DNA of 64,000 nt, from positions 31,427 to 95,426 of the forward strand of contig JAIESQ010000084.1 in assembly GCA_019745975.1 (NCBI GenBank). Reading direction: 5' to 3'. The notes beneath the pieces were generated by a model. It was not told the origin of the DNA, searched no databases, and saw only the letters and a list, made by a program, of their open reading frames with translations. This stretch comes from Pirellulales bacterium (GTDB lineage Bacteria > Planctomycetota > Planctomycetia > Pirellulales > JAEUIK01). The stretch's first letter is position 1. The number at the start of each line of letters is the position of its first letter. The translations under genes and the position numbers were made by a program. Shown in pieces: positions 44,401 to 53,115 of this stretch.

Positions 44401-44995
44401 CTACTACTGGCAATGGTCAGGCCAATTCGAGAACCAGCGGCGCGCGATGGCCCGTTTGTCGATCCTGGTACCGCTTGTGCTACTGACCATGTTTTTCAGT
44501 CTCTACTTCGGATTCGGCAAATGGTGGCTGGCTCTGATCGTCTTCTTCGGCATCGTCGTTTCGGCCGCTGGTGGTTTTGCCATGCTCGTGTTCTACGGTG
44601 CCAATCTGAGCGTTGCCGTATGGGTTGGCTTCATTGCGTTGTTCGGCGTGGCCGACGATGACAGTGTCGTAATGCTGACCTACCTGGAGCAGTCCTTTGA
44701 AGAGCGACAGCCGATAACGGTTACCGAGATTCGCGAAGCCGTCGTGGCTGCCGGCCTTAAGCGCATTCGTCCCTGCCTGATGACCACCGCCACGACGGTC
44801 ATTGGACTAGCGCCAATCTTTCTCGATACCGGTCGTGGTTCCGACGTCATGCAGCCCATGGCAATACCCAGCGTGGGCGGCATGGCCGTGCAGTTGATCA
44901 CGCTCTTCGTCGCACCCTGCATCTACTGCCTGGTGCAAGAGTGGAAGCTACGCTCGGGCGATTCGCTTAAGGCGAGGCCAGCGACTGATCATTAA
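41444..44995 (+). CDS. CusA/CzcA-type heavy-metal RND pump
   Basis: 1183 residues. The RND hallmarks are all present: [46 protein letters not shown] (proton-relay Asp, about residue 408), FMPPLDEGSLLFMPSLLPSASL, QTRIVMLQTGFRAMMGVKVFGADL and VGFIALFGVADDDSVVMLTYLEQ (about 1060-1083). In the last motif CusA and the other pump of this window have Glu where this protein has Asp. Two extra hydrophobic segments (about 505-560, AAIIAILVGLASLLGTRFVLFEFLAL and GVGVIVGALIF) lie before the linker to the second half, explaining the greater length. It probably exports monovalent or divalent heavy metal with the adaptor 9 bp upstream and is the last gene of the operon. Confidence 0.93.
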   Translation: MINLLITWCLKNRAVVLLLFAVVAAGGYYCLTNAPVDAIPDIGEKQVIVLVDWPGRSPQDVEDQVTYPLTVNLTGTPGVKTIRSYSGFGFSMIFAIFKDQVDYYWARSRVMERMNVATGKLPPGVTPVLGPDATALGQVFWYTLEAEGADLQQLRSLQDWYVRYQLQAVEGVTEVAGVGGYVKQYQIDVDPEKMRAQRVTLPEVYEAVRRSNIDVGAKVVEANRYEFLIRGVGFVKSIDDIEHIVIRQESGTPLFVKNVATVQLGPDFRRGALDNAGREAVGAVVVMRYGENPRDVIRRVQARIREIEPGLRAKLPDGRQVPVRIVPFYDRSDIIHETMATLRSNLLEESATVAVIVVIFLLHVRSSLAILPTLPLALAMSFIVMYFLGVDSNIMSLAGLAIAIGDVSDMGIIMTENIYRRLAAAPDRPYWQVVHNAATEVGGAIVTAVTNTILSFVPVFALTGPEGKLFKPLAYTKTFAIGSSVILALTLVPVLSYYALRPVQAPRRRAAIIAILVGLASLLGTRFVLFEFLALQGWQGWPTSLGVGVIVGALIFRACRERLIPLEENAVSRWIFRLYKPSLAWVLDHKASFLALPLALITLGLTVWLGFERVAYPVGGALRLAGLEPGEYRLWQSLDELFPGIGREFMPPLDEGSLLFMPSLLPSASLTEAQEVLARQNSAIRTVPEVETVVGKLGRSDSALDPAPINMIETIIILKPESQWRDIAVPRWYDGKSYLTWAQPMLARIWSNRRRITKQEILDELQTTTSIPGVLPTWLQPIQTRIVMLQTGFRAMMGVKVFGADLQQIERIGLQMEQLLRKVPGATDVVADRLVGKPYLEYEINREAAARFGVQIRDVQDVIEIAIGGENLTTTVEGRERYPIRVRYPRERRERFDDLERILVPTSSGGQVPISQVAKVRYVIGPQEIKSENGLLVGYVTLNTRDRDEVSVVEDAERLLRAEKQRSDELIAKGRGAEATLVVPPGYYWQWSGQFENQRRAMARLSILVPLVLLTMFFSLYFGFGKWWLALIVFFGIVVSAAGGFAMLVFYGANLSVAVWVGFIALFGVADDDSVVMLTYLEQSFEERQPITVTEIREAVVAAGLKRIRPCLMTTATTVIGLAPIFLDTGRGSDVMQPMAIPSVGGMAVQLITLFVAPCIYCLVQEWKLRSGDSLKARPATDH

Positions 44996-45224
44996 GGCTT
45001 CATTCGGAATGATACAGCGATCGAATCGCGACTGACCAGTTTGTTCACATATTGCGGAACGAGCGTGTCCGTTCCCTCATCTGGACCCATTCGTCCGATC
45101 TATCGCGAGTGCCGCTGCGCAAGTCGCCGAGTCGAGGGGCTTGTCGGTCGATGCGTTCAACGGCCGCACGGCCGACCGTCGGCAGATATCGTAAGAGTCG
45201 ATTTCGAGAGGTGTCGCGTATTAG

Positions 45225-45308
<84 letters not shown>

Positions 45309-45337
45309 AAGTGGGTCTACCAAGAACAGGATACATC

Positions 45338-45354
45338 GCGCCGCAGCGCGGCGC
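45338..45354. terminator. GC-rich hairpin between rpsR and tRNA-Leu
   Basis: GCGCCGC (45338-45344) and GCGGCGC (45348-45354) surround a 3-nt loop. It lies downstream of rpsR and upstream of the tRNA gene, both on the minus strand. No T-tract follows, so termination is tentative. Confidence 0.35.
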
Positions 45355-45421
45355 TTGAGCGGTCTCCCCGTTTGCTGCGTACCAGTGCGGCGTGCCCAAT
45401 TCTCGCCACCGTCGGCAGGGG

Positions 45422-45673
45422 CTACTCTGCTACGTACGGCAACAGCGCCATATAGCGGGCACGCTTAATGGCCAGCGACACGGCATGCTGGCTCACGGCG
45501 GTGCAGCCGCTCTTTCGCCGGCTGACCAGGCGCCCGTGGCGGCTAATCAGCTTGCTCAAGAGTTCCAAGTCTTTGTAGTCGACGTACATCGGCCGCGGCC
45601 GTTTGCCGTCGACAAAGATCGGATCCTTCTTCTTGCTGCGCGATCCGGAGCGCGAACGCTTCTTCGTGGCCAT
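45422..45673 (-). CDS. rpsR: 30S ribosomal protein bS18
   Basis: 83 residues from the ATG at 45673 (MATKKRSRSGSRSKKK...). The frame is open upstream, but this ATG gives the family's length. The body, PMYVDYKDLELLSKLISRHGRLVSRRKSGCTAVSQHAVSLAIKRARYMALLPYVAE, matches bS18 throughout. A basic, flexible N-terminus is followed by the helical core with (V)DYKD and RAR..ALLPY. bS18 binds 16S rRNA in the platform of the small subunit, next to bS6. The usual partners rpsF and rplI are not next to it; tRNA-Leu lies downstream instead. No clear Shine-Dalgarno site is visible. Confidence 0.95.
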   Translation of the reverse strand: MATKKRSRSGSRSKKKDPIFVDGKRPRPMYVDYKDLELLSKLISRHGRLVSRRKSGCTAVSQHAVSLAIKRARYMALLPYVAE

Positions 45674-46122
45674 ACGCGTGAATCTAGACACGGTTCGGGG
45701 TGAGGCCGGTTCGCCGGCCGGGCTCTCGATTGACGAAACCACGAATGTAACCCGAATGCCGGCAGCCGAAAAGGGCTCAGGAGTCACGGTTGCTTGGGGC
45801 CGAAACGCTCAACCGGTCCCAATTGGCCCAACTCCGTGGCGATCCCGGTGCGAAAACGCGTCCTTGTCGGCCAGCTAGCCCCTGACATATCATGCAAGGC
45901 CACTTGGCTTTGAGGCCCTTTTCGTCGATCGCGGTTTACCGATCGGCCAATGGGGTTGCCCGGCGCCGGAACCGTGGGGGATGCGTCCGCGCAGCTTGCA
46001 TCGGGCTTCTGGGCCCAAGCTGCGAAGTCGCCGGCAGACGCCAAGTCAGAACTCATTTGCCAGCTTGGGCGTAAAGTAAGTCGTCGCCGCAGCTTTAACA
46101 GGCTCGACCGCCAGGAGTCGCC
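45674..46122. other. Gene-free spacer
   Basis: 449 bp between rpsR (minus) and the ABC-transporter operon (plus). Open frames here (for example 45784-46188, minus) have no protein-like composition. Promoters for both flanking genes must lie here, but I cannot pick them with confidence. Confidence 0.4.
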
Positions 46123-47010
46123 ATGTCCGATGTCGTGATCGAGACCCGCAACCTCTCCAAGGTCTATCGCGACTTTTGGGGACGCCAAAAGGTGCGGGCA
46201 CTCAAGGCGCTCGACCTCGAGGTGCGCCGCGGCGAAATCTTTGGACTTCTCGGCCCCAATGGGTCGGGCAAGACCACGACCATGAAGCTGCTCTTGGGGC
46301 TGTTGTTCCCCACCAGCGGCGAAGCCTTGGTGCTGGGCAAGCCGGCGACCGACGTGACCAAGAACGAGCGGATCGGCTACTTGCCCGAAGAGTCGTATCT
46401 ATACCGCTTTTTGAATGCCGAGGAAACGCTCGACTTCTATGGCCGGCTGTTCGATATGCCGGCGCATCGCCGGCGTCGCCGCGCGGCTGAGTTGATCGAT
46501 TTGGTGGGGCTGAGCGGCGCCAAGCGCCGGCAGTTGCGTGAATACTCCAAGGGAATGACGCGGCGGCTGGGGCTGGCGCAAACGCTCATCAACGATCCCG
46601 AGCTCGTGATGCTCGACGAGCCGACGAGCGGACTCGACCCGATCGGCACCCGCGAGATGAAGGACCTGATCCTCGACTTAAAAGCGCAGGGCAAGACGGT
46701 GCTGCTGTCGAGCCACCAGTTGGCCGACGTTGAAGACGTTTGCGATCGCATCGCCATCTTGCATCTGGGTGAATTGAAGGAATTGGGGCGCGTTGACAGC
46801 TTGCTCAAGGTGCAGGACGAACTGGCAATTCGCTGCACGGGATTGAACGAGGCGGCGCGGCAGGAAATCAGCGACGTGATCCGTCGCCACAACGGCACCC
46901 TGCTCGCCATGGAAAGCCCAACGATGACCCTCGAAGAATTATTCCTGAAGATCGTCGCAGAGAGCGAAGCCCATCCGGGCCGGCGCGTGGTTGGCAGCCA
47001 TGGTTCTTGA
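46123..47010 (+). CDS. ABC transporter ATP-binding protein
   Basis: 295 residues; AGGAG lies six nucleotides before the ATG. It has Walker A (GPNGSGKTT, residues about 46-54), the Q-loop region ([10 protein letters not shown]), the ABC signature [17 protein letters not shown], Walker B ([13 protein letters not shown]) and the switch His (LLSSHQL). The overall form is that of ABC-2-type exporters such as NosF, Nod and antibiotic systems (CcmA-like). The C-terminal about 70 residues are an accessory domain. Its partner permease overlaps the end by 11 bp. It should drive the permease of the next gene; the substrate is unknown. Confidence 0.95.
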   Translation: MSDVVIETRNLSKVYRDFWGRQKVRALKALDLEVRRGEIFGLLGPNGSGKTTTMKLLLGLLFPTSGEALVLGKPATDVTKNERIGYLPEESYLYRFLNAEETLDFYGRLFDMPAHRRRRRAAELIDLVGLSGAKRRQLREYSKGMTRRLGLAQTLINDPELVMLDEPTSGLDPIGTREMKDLILDLKAQGKTVLLSSHQLADVEDVCDRIAILHLGELKELGRVDSLLKVQDELAIRCTGLNEAARQEISDVIRRHNGTLLAMESPTMTLEELFLKIVAESEAHPGRRVVGSHGS

Positions 47011-48793
47011 GACCGAACCGATCCCGTTCTGGCCCTGGCTGACCGGCACCGCTCACGAGTGGTGGCAGGTCCTACTTGGGCTGGCGCTATTGGGCTTAGG
47101 CCTAGGGCTGGTGGTACGCGCGGTGCGTTACGGTCCGCTCGATGCCGTGCGGACGGTGAGCCGCGGCGTCTGGGCAGCGATCGTCGACCTGGCCCGCATC
47201 TCACCGCGGCGTGTCTTGGCCCTCGCCTGGTTGGCGCGTCGCGAGGCTTTGCACCGCTGGGTGTTGATGGCCTTCGTATTATTCAGCTTGCTGCTGTTAT
47301 TTGGCGCCTGGTTTCTCGACGAATTGAGCAACGACCCGTCGCGGTTGTATCTGGCGTTTGTGCTCGAGATGTCGCGCGGGCTATTGTTGCTACTGGCCTT
47401 GTTGCTGAGTGTGGCGAGCATCCCGGCCGATCTCGCGCAGCGCACGATCTACACGGTTGTCACCAAGCCAGTGCGCGCGAGCGAGCTCGTGCTGGGGCGG
47501 CTGCTCGGCTTCTGGATGGTCGGCACGGCCATGCTCGTGATGTTTGGAATCGTGGGCTACGTGGTGGTGATGCGCGGATTGACCCACGCGCATGAGATTC
47601 TGCCACAACACGTCAGCAATTTGTCGGAGTCGTCGGGCGACGCGGGTTTGACCGGTCGCACGGAGACGACGCGCCGCCACCATCACACCTTCACTTTCGA
47701 TGGCCAGGGGCGCGGCCGCACCGAGCCGACGCAAGGACACTGGCACGCTGTGCAGGTCGAAGGCTCGGGTTCAAGCGCCAAGTACACGGTGGGTTCGCCG
47801 CAAGGTTGGCTACAGGCTCGCGTGCCGATCTGGGGGAAGCTCCACTTCAAAGATCGCTCGGGGGCTAACGCCGAGAAAGGGGTGAGCGTCGGCGAAGAAT
47901 GGGCCTATCGCAGCTACATCGAAGGGGGAACGTTGGCCACGGCCATCTGGCGATTCGACGGGCTGCGGGCAGCGGAGTTTCCCCAAGGCTTGCCACTGGA
48001 GCTGACGATTCGCGTCTTTCGCACCTATAAGGGGGACATTGTCAGCGCGGTGCAAGGCGGGCTGCGGCTGCGCAACCCTGAGACCGGCGTGACCAGCGCC
48101 GAGCGCACCTTTCCGGCGCACGAGTTCACCACCGACTCGTTGTTGATTCCCACGAAGTTGTTCGACGCCGACGGACAGCCGCTGGAACTGTTCCGCGATC
48201 TCGTGACCCCTTCGGGGGCCGTCGAGATCGAATTGCAGTGCATTACGCCGAGCCAGTACTTCGGCATGGCTCAGCCCGACTTGTACGTGCGTGCCAGCGA
48301 CCGCTCGTTTACGCTGAACTTCGTGAAGTGCTACTTGGGCGTCTGGTTGCAAATGCTGGTACTTACGGCCGTGGGAGTGCTTTTCAGCACGTTCTTAAAC
48401 TTGCCGGTCGCCTTGATGGCCACCATCGGCACGCTGCTGGGGGGCTACCGATTGGATTACATCCGCGAGCTGGCGGCAGGACGCATGGTCGGCGGCGGGC
48501 CCATCGAGCAGATCGTGCGGTTGTTCACGGGCATGAACATGACGACGAAGTTCGAGGAAGGAACCCAGCGCACCGTGATGACCATGGCCGACGATGCACT
48601 ACGCTGGTTGTTCCAGCGATTGACCCACGTGCTGCCCGATTTCGGCGCCTTGAGCGACACGTCGTTCGTGGCCGACGGATTCGACATCCCCGCGGTGCGG
48701 ATGCTCGAACACAGTGTGGCGACGCTGGCGTTCGTCGTGCCGGTGTTCGTCGCCAGTTACCTGTTGTTCCGCACGCGTGAGGTGGCGCGATGA
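47000..48793 (+). CDS. ABC-2-type permease with large extracytoplasmic insert
   Basis: About 597 residues from the ATG at 47000, 11 bp inside the ATPase gene (a TTG three codons earlier is less likely). Helices are concentrated at the N-terminus ([94 protein letters not shown]) and the C-terminus ([54 protein letters not shown]). Between them (about 200-435) is a roughly 230-residue soluble insert. [25 protein letters not shown] is typical of ABC-2 permeases. The insert is absent from simple NosY-type permeases and might bind the cargo. The next gene overlaps by 4 bp (ATGA). Confidence 0.9.
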   Translation: MVLETEPIPFWPWLTGTAHEWWQVLLGLALLGLGLGLVVRAVRYGPLDAVRTVSRGVWAAIVDLARISPRRVLALAWLARREALHRWVLMAFVLFSLLLLFGAWFLDELSNDPSRLYLAFVLEMSRGLLLLLALLLSVASIPADLAQRTIYTVVTKPVRASELVLGRLLGFWMVGTAMLVMFGIVGYVVVMRGLTHAHEILPQHVSNLSESSGDAGLTGRTETTRRHHHTFTFDGQGRGRTEPTQGHWHAVQVEGSGSSAKYTVGSPQGWLQARVPIWGKLHFKDRSGANAEKGVSVGEEWAYRSYIEGGTLATAIWRFDGLRAAEFPQGLPLELTIRVFRTYKGDIVSAVQGGLRLRNPETGVTSAERTFPAHEFTTDSLLIPTKLFDADGQPLELFRDLVTPSGAVEIELQCITPSQYFGMAQPDLYVRASDRSFTLNFVKCYLGVWLQMLVLTAVGVLFSTFLNLPVALMATIGTLLGGYRLDYIRELAAGRMVGGGPIEQIVRLFTGMNMTTKFEEGTQRTVMTMADDALRWLFQRLTHVLPDFGALSDTSFVADGFDIPAVRMLEHSVATLAFVVPVFVASYLLFRTREVAR

Positions 48794-50412
48794 GAAGTCG
48801 CCAGCAGTTTGTTCGCAAGATCGTCTACCTGGCGGTATTGGCGGGGTTGCTGTTGCCGCTGTCGTGGTTGAGCCAACCGGCGTCGGTCGATCGCGGCGGC
48901 CAGCGTCAGCCGGGGGGGAAGCTCGCGCAACTGCGCGATGACTACAGCCTGAGCCAGGCCCGCTTGGGTGATATCGATCCGGTCAGCGAAACGATGAAGC
49001 TCGCCACGCTTGGCATGCGCGGACCGGCCGCGAACCTGTTGTGGACCAAGGCGCTGTACTACCAGAAGATCAAGGACTTCACCAATCTGTCGGCCACGCT
49101 CGAGCAGATCACCAAGTTGCAGCCGAACTTTATCCGCGTCTGGATCTTTCAAGGCTGGAATCTCTCTTACAACGTTTCGGTCGAGTTCGACGACTACCGC
49201 GATCGCTATTTTTGGGTGATCCGCGGCGTTCGCTTCACGCAGGAAGGGCTCGAATACAATCGCGACGAACCGACCCTGTTGCGTGAGGTCGGCCGCGTGA
49301 TCTCGCGCAAGATGGGACAATCAGACGAGCACGTGCAGTTCCGCAAATTGTTCCGCGCCGACGACGACTTCCATGGATCGAGCGCGGATTCCGAGCGCGA
49401 TAGTTGGCGGGTCGGTAAGAAATGGTTCGAGCGCTGCGTAGAGGTGATCGAAAAAACGGGTCGTCGGCCGAAAGGCTCGATGGACAGCGAGGCTTCGCCG
49501 CTGATGTACCTGGCCGAAGCGCCGCTTTGTCAGCTTTACTACGCCGCGACGATCGAAGAGGAAGGGACGTTCGGCGACGAGGCGCGCGCCGCCTGGGCCG
49601 AGGCCCAGCGCGATTGGGAAGCGTACGGCGAGCAGGACATCCCGGTCGGCAGCGGGACAACGGTCAAGCTGGGCGAATCCAACTATCGCTTTTATATCGA
49701 CCGCGTCAACGAGTTCATGCAGCGCTTGGAGGACTCGGCCCCCGGCGCGCGCGAACGTCTGCTGGCCGAAAGGCGCGCGAGCTTACCCCCCGAAGAGCTC
49801 CAGGTGCTCGATATCCCGGTTAACCAACGCGATGAAGCGCAGCACGCCTTGGCGGCCAAGGCCTATCCCAAGCTCATCGTCAGCCACATCGACGTGGCCA
49901 ATTCGCTTCCGCCGGGCCAGGGGCGCAATCAAGCCCTCAAGCTGGCCGTCGAGTTGACGAATTACGAAATCTGGAAGAGCGAAGTCGAGTTCCACCGCAG
50001 CACCGTCAATTACGGCTACTGGCAATTGCGGGCCGAGGCCGAACAAGAGCCCGAGGCGCTGGCCGCGCACGAGCTCCTGTTTCAGGCCCAGCAAGCGCAC
50101 CGCGACGTCGATCTCGAGAAAGCCGCCGAGCTCTACACCGCGGGATTTCAAAAATGGGCCGACTTGCTCAACAAGGACGTGCGCGGCGCGAAGAAGTACG
50201 TCTCGCTCGTCGAAGACGGCATCACCGGCGAAATGATGGTGGATACGATTCGCAAGTATCGCGCTTGCCTGAAGCAGCTCGACGCCCCCTTCCCGACTGA
50301 TTTTCCGTTGGCCAGGACCATCGAACTGCACGATCAATCAGGCCAGGCCCAACCGGCCAGCGACCGTCCTGCGGAGCAAAGCGATCCCGATGCCACACCC
50401 GAAGCGGAGTGA
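48790..50412 (+). CDS. Large membrane-anchored helical protein, ABC-operon partner
   Basis: 540 residues. An N-terminal anchor (RKIVYLAVLAGLLLPLSWL) precedes a helix-rich extracytoplasmic body with TPR-like pieces (FTNLSATLEQITKLQPNFIRVWIFQGWNLSYNVSVEFDDYRDRYFWVIRGV and EPEALAAHELLFQAQQAHRDVDLEKAAELYTAGFQKWADLL). The final about 20 residues are Pro/Asp/Glu-rich. It overlaps the permease gene by 4 bp (ATGA), so it is made with the transporter and probably works with it, as a periplasmic scaffold or substrate receptor. It is not a known solute-binding-protein family. A planctomycete-type hypothetical. Confidence 0.88.
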   Translation: MRSRQQFVRKIVYLAVLAGLLLPLSWLSQPASVDRGGQRQPGGKLAQLRDDYSLSQARLGDIDPVSETMKLATLGMRGPAANLLWTKALYYQKIKDFTNLSATLEQITKLQPNFIRVWIFQGWNLSYNVSVEFDDYRDRYFWVIRGVRFTQEGLEYNRDEPTLLREVGRVISRKMGQSDEHVQFRKLFRADDDFHGSSADSERDSWRVGKKWFERCVEVIEKTGRRPKGSMDSEASPLMYLAEAPLCQLYYAATIEEEGTFGDEARAAWAEAQRDWEAYGEQDIPVGSGTTVKLGESNYRFYIDRVNEFMQRLEDSAPGARERLLAERRASLPPEELQVLDIPVNQRDEAQHALAAKAYPKLIVSHIDVANSLPPGQGRNQALKLAVELTNYEIWKSEVEFHRSTVNYGYWQLRAEAEQEPEALAAHELLFQAQQAHRDVDLEKAAELYTAGFQKWADLLNKDVRGAKKYVSLVEDGITGEMMVDTIRKYRACLKQLDAPFPTDFPLARTIELHDQSGQAQPASDRPAEQSDPDATPEAE

Positions 50413-50445
50413 TACATCGCGGCGACGACCCAGTCGCGATGGTGC

Positions 50446-50931
50446 TTACCGTGCGTGTGGCTCGGCGGCGATTTCCAGAGGCGACGGCAACCGCTCGATC
50501 CAGGCGGCGATCTCGTGGACGGGATCACCTTGCTCCCACACCGCGCGGCGGATGCGCGCCGCGCCGGTTGCTAGCGCCGTGCGCAATGCTTGCAGACGCT
50601 CGTGCGCGTCAGCCAACAACTGCGCACTTTCAGCCGGCAAGAGCGGTCGTCGCCGCAGCTCAACTTCGTCGGTGGTGCGGCGCCGCTCAAGCGCGAACAG
50701 CTCGCCGCGCTCAGCGGTGATCAGCCGCCCGTCGAGGTAGCCTCGTCGCACCGCGCCCGTCGAATTGAAATGCAACGCCCAATCGGGCGATAAATAGACG
50801 CTCGCGCAGCCGTTCGCTCGAAGGCCGAAAACTACCGGACCTGCCGCATCGTCCGTGATCAGCTCAGCCCGGCGCACCAGCGCCGTTGCTTCGGCCAACA
50901 GATCCTCGCGATCGTGAGCTTGCCGCGCCAT
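50446..50931 (-). CDS. Hypothetical protein (161 aa), planctomycete type
   Basis: 161 residues from the ATG at 50931. The sequence is soluble and mixed: MARQAHDREDLLAEATALVRRAELITDDAAGPVVFGLRANGCASVYLSPDWALHFNSTGAVRRGYLDGRLITAERGELFALERRR, then a helical Arg/Ala/Leu-rich half. The REDLLAEATALVRRAEL start recurs in hypothetical proteins that, from memory, are planctomycete-specific; this was not checked. No catalytic motif, signal peptide or membrane helix is seen. It is convergent with the ABC operon and lies 35 bp from the M50 protease gene on the same strand. Confidence 0.75.
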   Translation of the reverse strand: MARQAHDREDLLAEATALVRRAELITDDAAGPVVFGLRANGCASVYLSPDWALHFNSTGAVRRGYLDGRLITAERGELFALERRRTTDEVELRRRPLLPAESAQLLADAHERLQALRTALATGAARIRRAVWEQGDPVHEIAAWIERLPSPLEIAAEPHAR

Positions 50932-50966
50932 GCGAGTTGAAAGAGCGAAATTGCAACCTGCCGCGG

Positions 50967-51983
50967 CTAACTGCGCAGGCGGCTGCGATACCGGGCACTG
51001 ACGCGGTTGAGTAACGCGCGATCCTCGGGCGAAAGCCCCTCAAGCCCGTAGCGGTGTAACTGTGCGAGCACGTCGTCCATCCGCGCGTCCTCCTGCTCTT
51101 CGATCTCTTGTTGGCGACGTAGTCGCGTCTCGCGGCGTTCTTCGAGCCAGTTCCAGAGCGGCGCCAACCGTGGCCGCCGGCGCTTGGGCTCGGTCGCCCG
51201 TTCCAGACTGGTGTAGCCTTGCGAGAAATCGTAGCCAAACAGCCCTTCGTCGTTTTCCTGGTCCTGCAGTCGATCAGCTTCCTGTCGGGCAGCGAAAAAC
51301 AGGAACGTCGCCAGCACCAAGAGCGGCACGGTCGCAAACTGCGCCGGACCGTCGTAAAGCACGAGCGCCACAACGGCCAGCACGATCGCCGTGATTTTCG
51401 CAAACCAGGCGACCTGCAACATCGCGGTGCGATAGCCAAAGTGCGGCCATAGCATTGCCCGCAAAACCTGCGCTCCGTCGAGGGGGAAGGCGGGCAGGAG
51501 ATTCACCAACACCAGCATCCAGTTGAACCAGAAGACGAGCCCCAGCACGAGCTCCCAAGAGAGCGTCTCTTCCCAGGCGGGGGGGAGCAGCGGATTCAAG
51601 CTCACCAGCTCGAGTTGCCGCGCCGCCAGCAGCACGGCGAAGCTAACCACGCAAACCAGGAAGTTGGCCAGCATGCCCGCGGCCGCCGTCGCCCATTCGT
51701 GTTGCGGATCGTGCGCGCACGGGCACGCGTCTAGCCCGCCAAACGGCCAGAGAATCACGCGTTCCGGTCCATAGCCCAACTTATGCGAGGCGAAGCAATG
51801 TCCCAATTCATGCCAAACTACCGAACAAAACAGGACGACCACGCAAACTGCACGATATGACAGCGGCACATCGTTTGGGCCGGCCAGGATCATCACGGCC
51901 AGCAACAGAAAGAAAATGTGCAAGCGAACTTGCACGCCGCGCACGGGACCCAGGTAGATGTTCCAGCTCAAAAAATCGCGCAT
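50967..51983 (-). CDS. M50 (site-2) family intramembrane metalloprotease
   Basis: 338 residues from the ATG at 51983; the longer open frame upstream has a Cys-rich, non-family beginning and no support. Membrane helices include LHIFFLLLAVMILAG, the zinc-binding helix VVLFCSVVWHELGHCFA (HExxH, about residue 56), ATAAAGMLANFLVCVVSFAVLLAA, and NWMLVLVNLLPAFPLDGAQVLRA with the third ligand Asp in the LDG motif. The C-terminal about 100 residues are charged and helical (RRQQEIEEQEDARMDDVLAQLHRYGLEGLSPEDRALLNRVSARYR), probably cytoplasmic. It should cut membrane-embedded substrates, possibly anti-sigma factors. Only the fold is sure; the substrate is unknown. Confidence 0.93.
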   Translation of the reverse strand: MRDFLSWNIYLGPVRGVQVRLHIFFLLLAVMILAGPNDVPLSYRAVCVVVLFCSVVWHELGHCFASHKLGYGPERVILWPFGGLDACPCAHDPQHEWATAAAGMLANFLVCVVSFAVLLAARQLELVSLNPLLPPAWEETLSWELVLGLVFWFNWMLVLVNLLPAFPLDGAQVLRAMLWPHFGYRTAMLQVAWFAKITAIVLAVVALVLYDGPAQFATVPLLVLATFLFFAARQEADRLQDQENDEGLFGYDFSQGYTSLERATEPKRRRPRLAPLWNWLEERRETRLRRQQEIEEQEDARMDDVLAQLHRYGLEGLSPEDRALLNRVSARYRSRLRS

Positions 51984-52276
51984 GGCTCGTACGCGCTTCT
52001 CGGTCGCTTTAGTGTGGTGCGGCGCGTGAATTTGGAACGAAGTCCATATTAGCGACAGTGCACAGCACGGGCAAGCAAACACGATGCCGCGGCGCACGTT
52101 AATTCCCTTGTCCGGATGGATTTCTGACGGTGCACATCGTGCGCAAGCCAGAATCCGCGGACCCTGGCACGAGGGCGGGTCGCGGCAATGCGGTCGTCCT
52201 CGGTAGCACAACTTGCAAGATTTGCATAGCGCTGCGACGTTGGCTGCCGGAGCAGTCACCAGATGGGGAGATTGGC

Positions 52277-52795
52277 ATGGAAGATGACCGCCCGCTGTTG
52301 CACACGCCGCGATTCGATGTGGTCGAACGGACTTATCGCGCCCCCGATGGCAGCACGCATTTCCGCGCCTACGTGCAGCATCCCGGCGCCGTGGCGATTC
52401 TCCCCTTGTTCGACGACGGCAAGATTTGCCTGATCCGCAACTTTCGGCCAGCGGTCGGGCACGAGCTCTTTGAGCTTCCCGCCGGCACGCGCGAGCCTGG
52501 AGAAGCCCCCCTGGCGACGGCGACTCGCGAGTTGGAAGAGGAGACTGGTTACGCCGCTGTGCGGATCGAGCGGCTGTGCGAATTCTGGATGTCGCCAGGT
52601 ATTCTCAACGAGCGCATGCACGTCTTTGTGGCGCGCGGGCTCCAACGAGGCAAGGCATCGCTCGACAAAGGGGAGATCGTCGCCCCGCACATTGTCAGCC
52701 ACGACGAAGCGATGGCGATGGTCGCGGACGGGCGCATTCAAGACGCCAAGAGCGTGGCCGCGCTCTTGTACTTCGAGCAGTTCGCGGCGCGATAG
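52277..52795 (+). CDS. Nudix hydrolase, ADP-ribose pyrophosphatase type
   Basis: 172 residues from the ATG at 52277 (GGGGAG seven nucleotides upstream). The Nudix box GTREPGEAPLATATRELEEETGY is complete (Gx5Ex7REUxEExGU). It is preceded by VAILPLFDDGKICLIRNFRPAVGHELFELPAG, the layout of ADP-ribose or related nucleoside-diphosphate-sugar pyrophosphatases. The downstream GILNERMHVFVARGL segment also fits this group, whose members hydrolyse ADP-ribose to AMP and ribose 5-phosphate. The longer open frame (from 52130) starts in non-coding sequence. It is divergent from the M50 protease gene across about 290 bp with no clear promoter. Confidence 0.92.
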   Translation: MEDDRPLLHTPRFDVVERTYRAPDGSTHFRAYVQHPGAVAILPLFDDGKICLIRNFRPAVGHELFELPAGTREPGEAPLATATRELEEETGYAAVRIERLCEFWMSPGILNERMHVFVARGLQRGKASLDKGEIVAPHIVSHDEAMAMVADGRIQDAKSVAALLYFEQFAAR

Positions 52796-52820
52796 GAATC
52801 CTCAGGTCGACGGTTAGCGC

Positions 52821-53003
52821 TTAGCTGCCGAAGCCGACCGCGTTAACGCTCGCCTGAATATTGCCCCACATGCCGCCAGTCTGAGAGCCGACTGAGCCGA
52901 TGGCGGTAATCACCACGCCGATGATCAAGGCCAGCATGACTGCATATTCGACAGCGGTTGCCGCGTCGTCGTCGCGCAGCAATCGCCAGAGTTGGACGTG
53001 CAT
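52821..53003 (-). CDS. Flp/Fap-type type IVb pilin
   Basis: 60 residues from the ATG at 53003, with a strong AGGAGG six nucleotides upstream. The short N-terminus (MHVQLWRLLRDDDAA) leads into the prepilin region TAVEYAVMLALIIGVVITAIGSVG. This is typical of Flp pilins: a Glu-Tyr pair at the start of a hydrophobic helix. The tail is short and Gly/Ser-rich. Flp pilins are cut by a dedicated prepilin peptidase and form Tad-type adhesion pili. No Tad assembly genes, peptidase or second pilin are visible in the window, so assembly components must lie elsewhere or be absent. Confidence 0.93.
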   Translation of the reverse strand: MHVQLWRLLRDDDAATAVEYAVMLALIIGVVITAIGSVGSQTGGMWGNIQASVNAVGFGS

Positions 53004-53115
53004 TGGTACCCTCCTAGGAACCGGCGCCGCACCTTGGCGGCTCGGTTCGCCCGAACGGGCCCGAGGGATCGGTCAATTGAAACGTAGGTCACGATTGGTG
53101 TGTGGTCAAACGCGG

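Noticed and set aside
45784..46188. 134-residue minus-strand frame upstream of the ABC operon
   Set aside because: No protein-like hydrophobic pattern or Shine-Dalgarno site, and it runs into the ABC-transporter gene; treated as non-coding.
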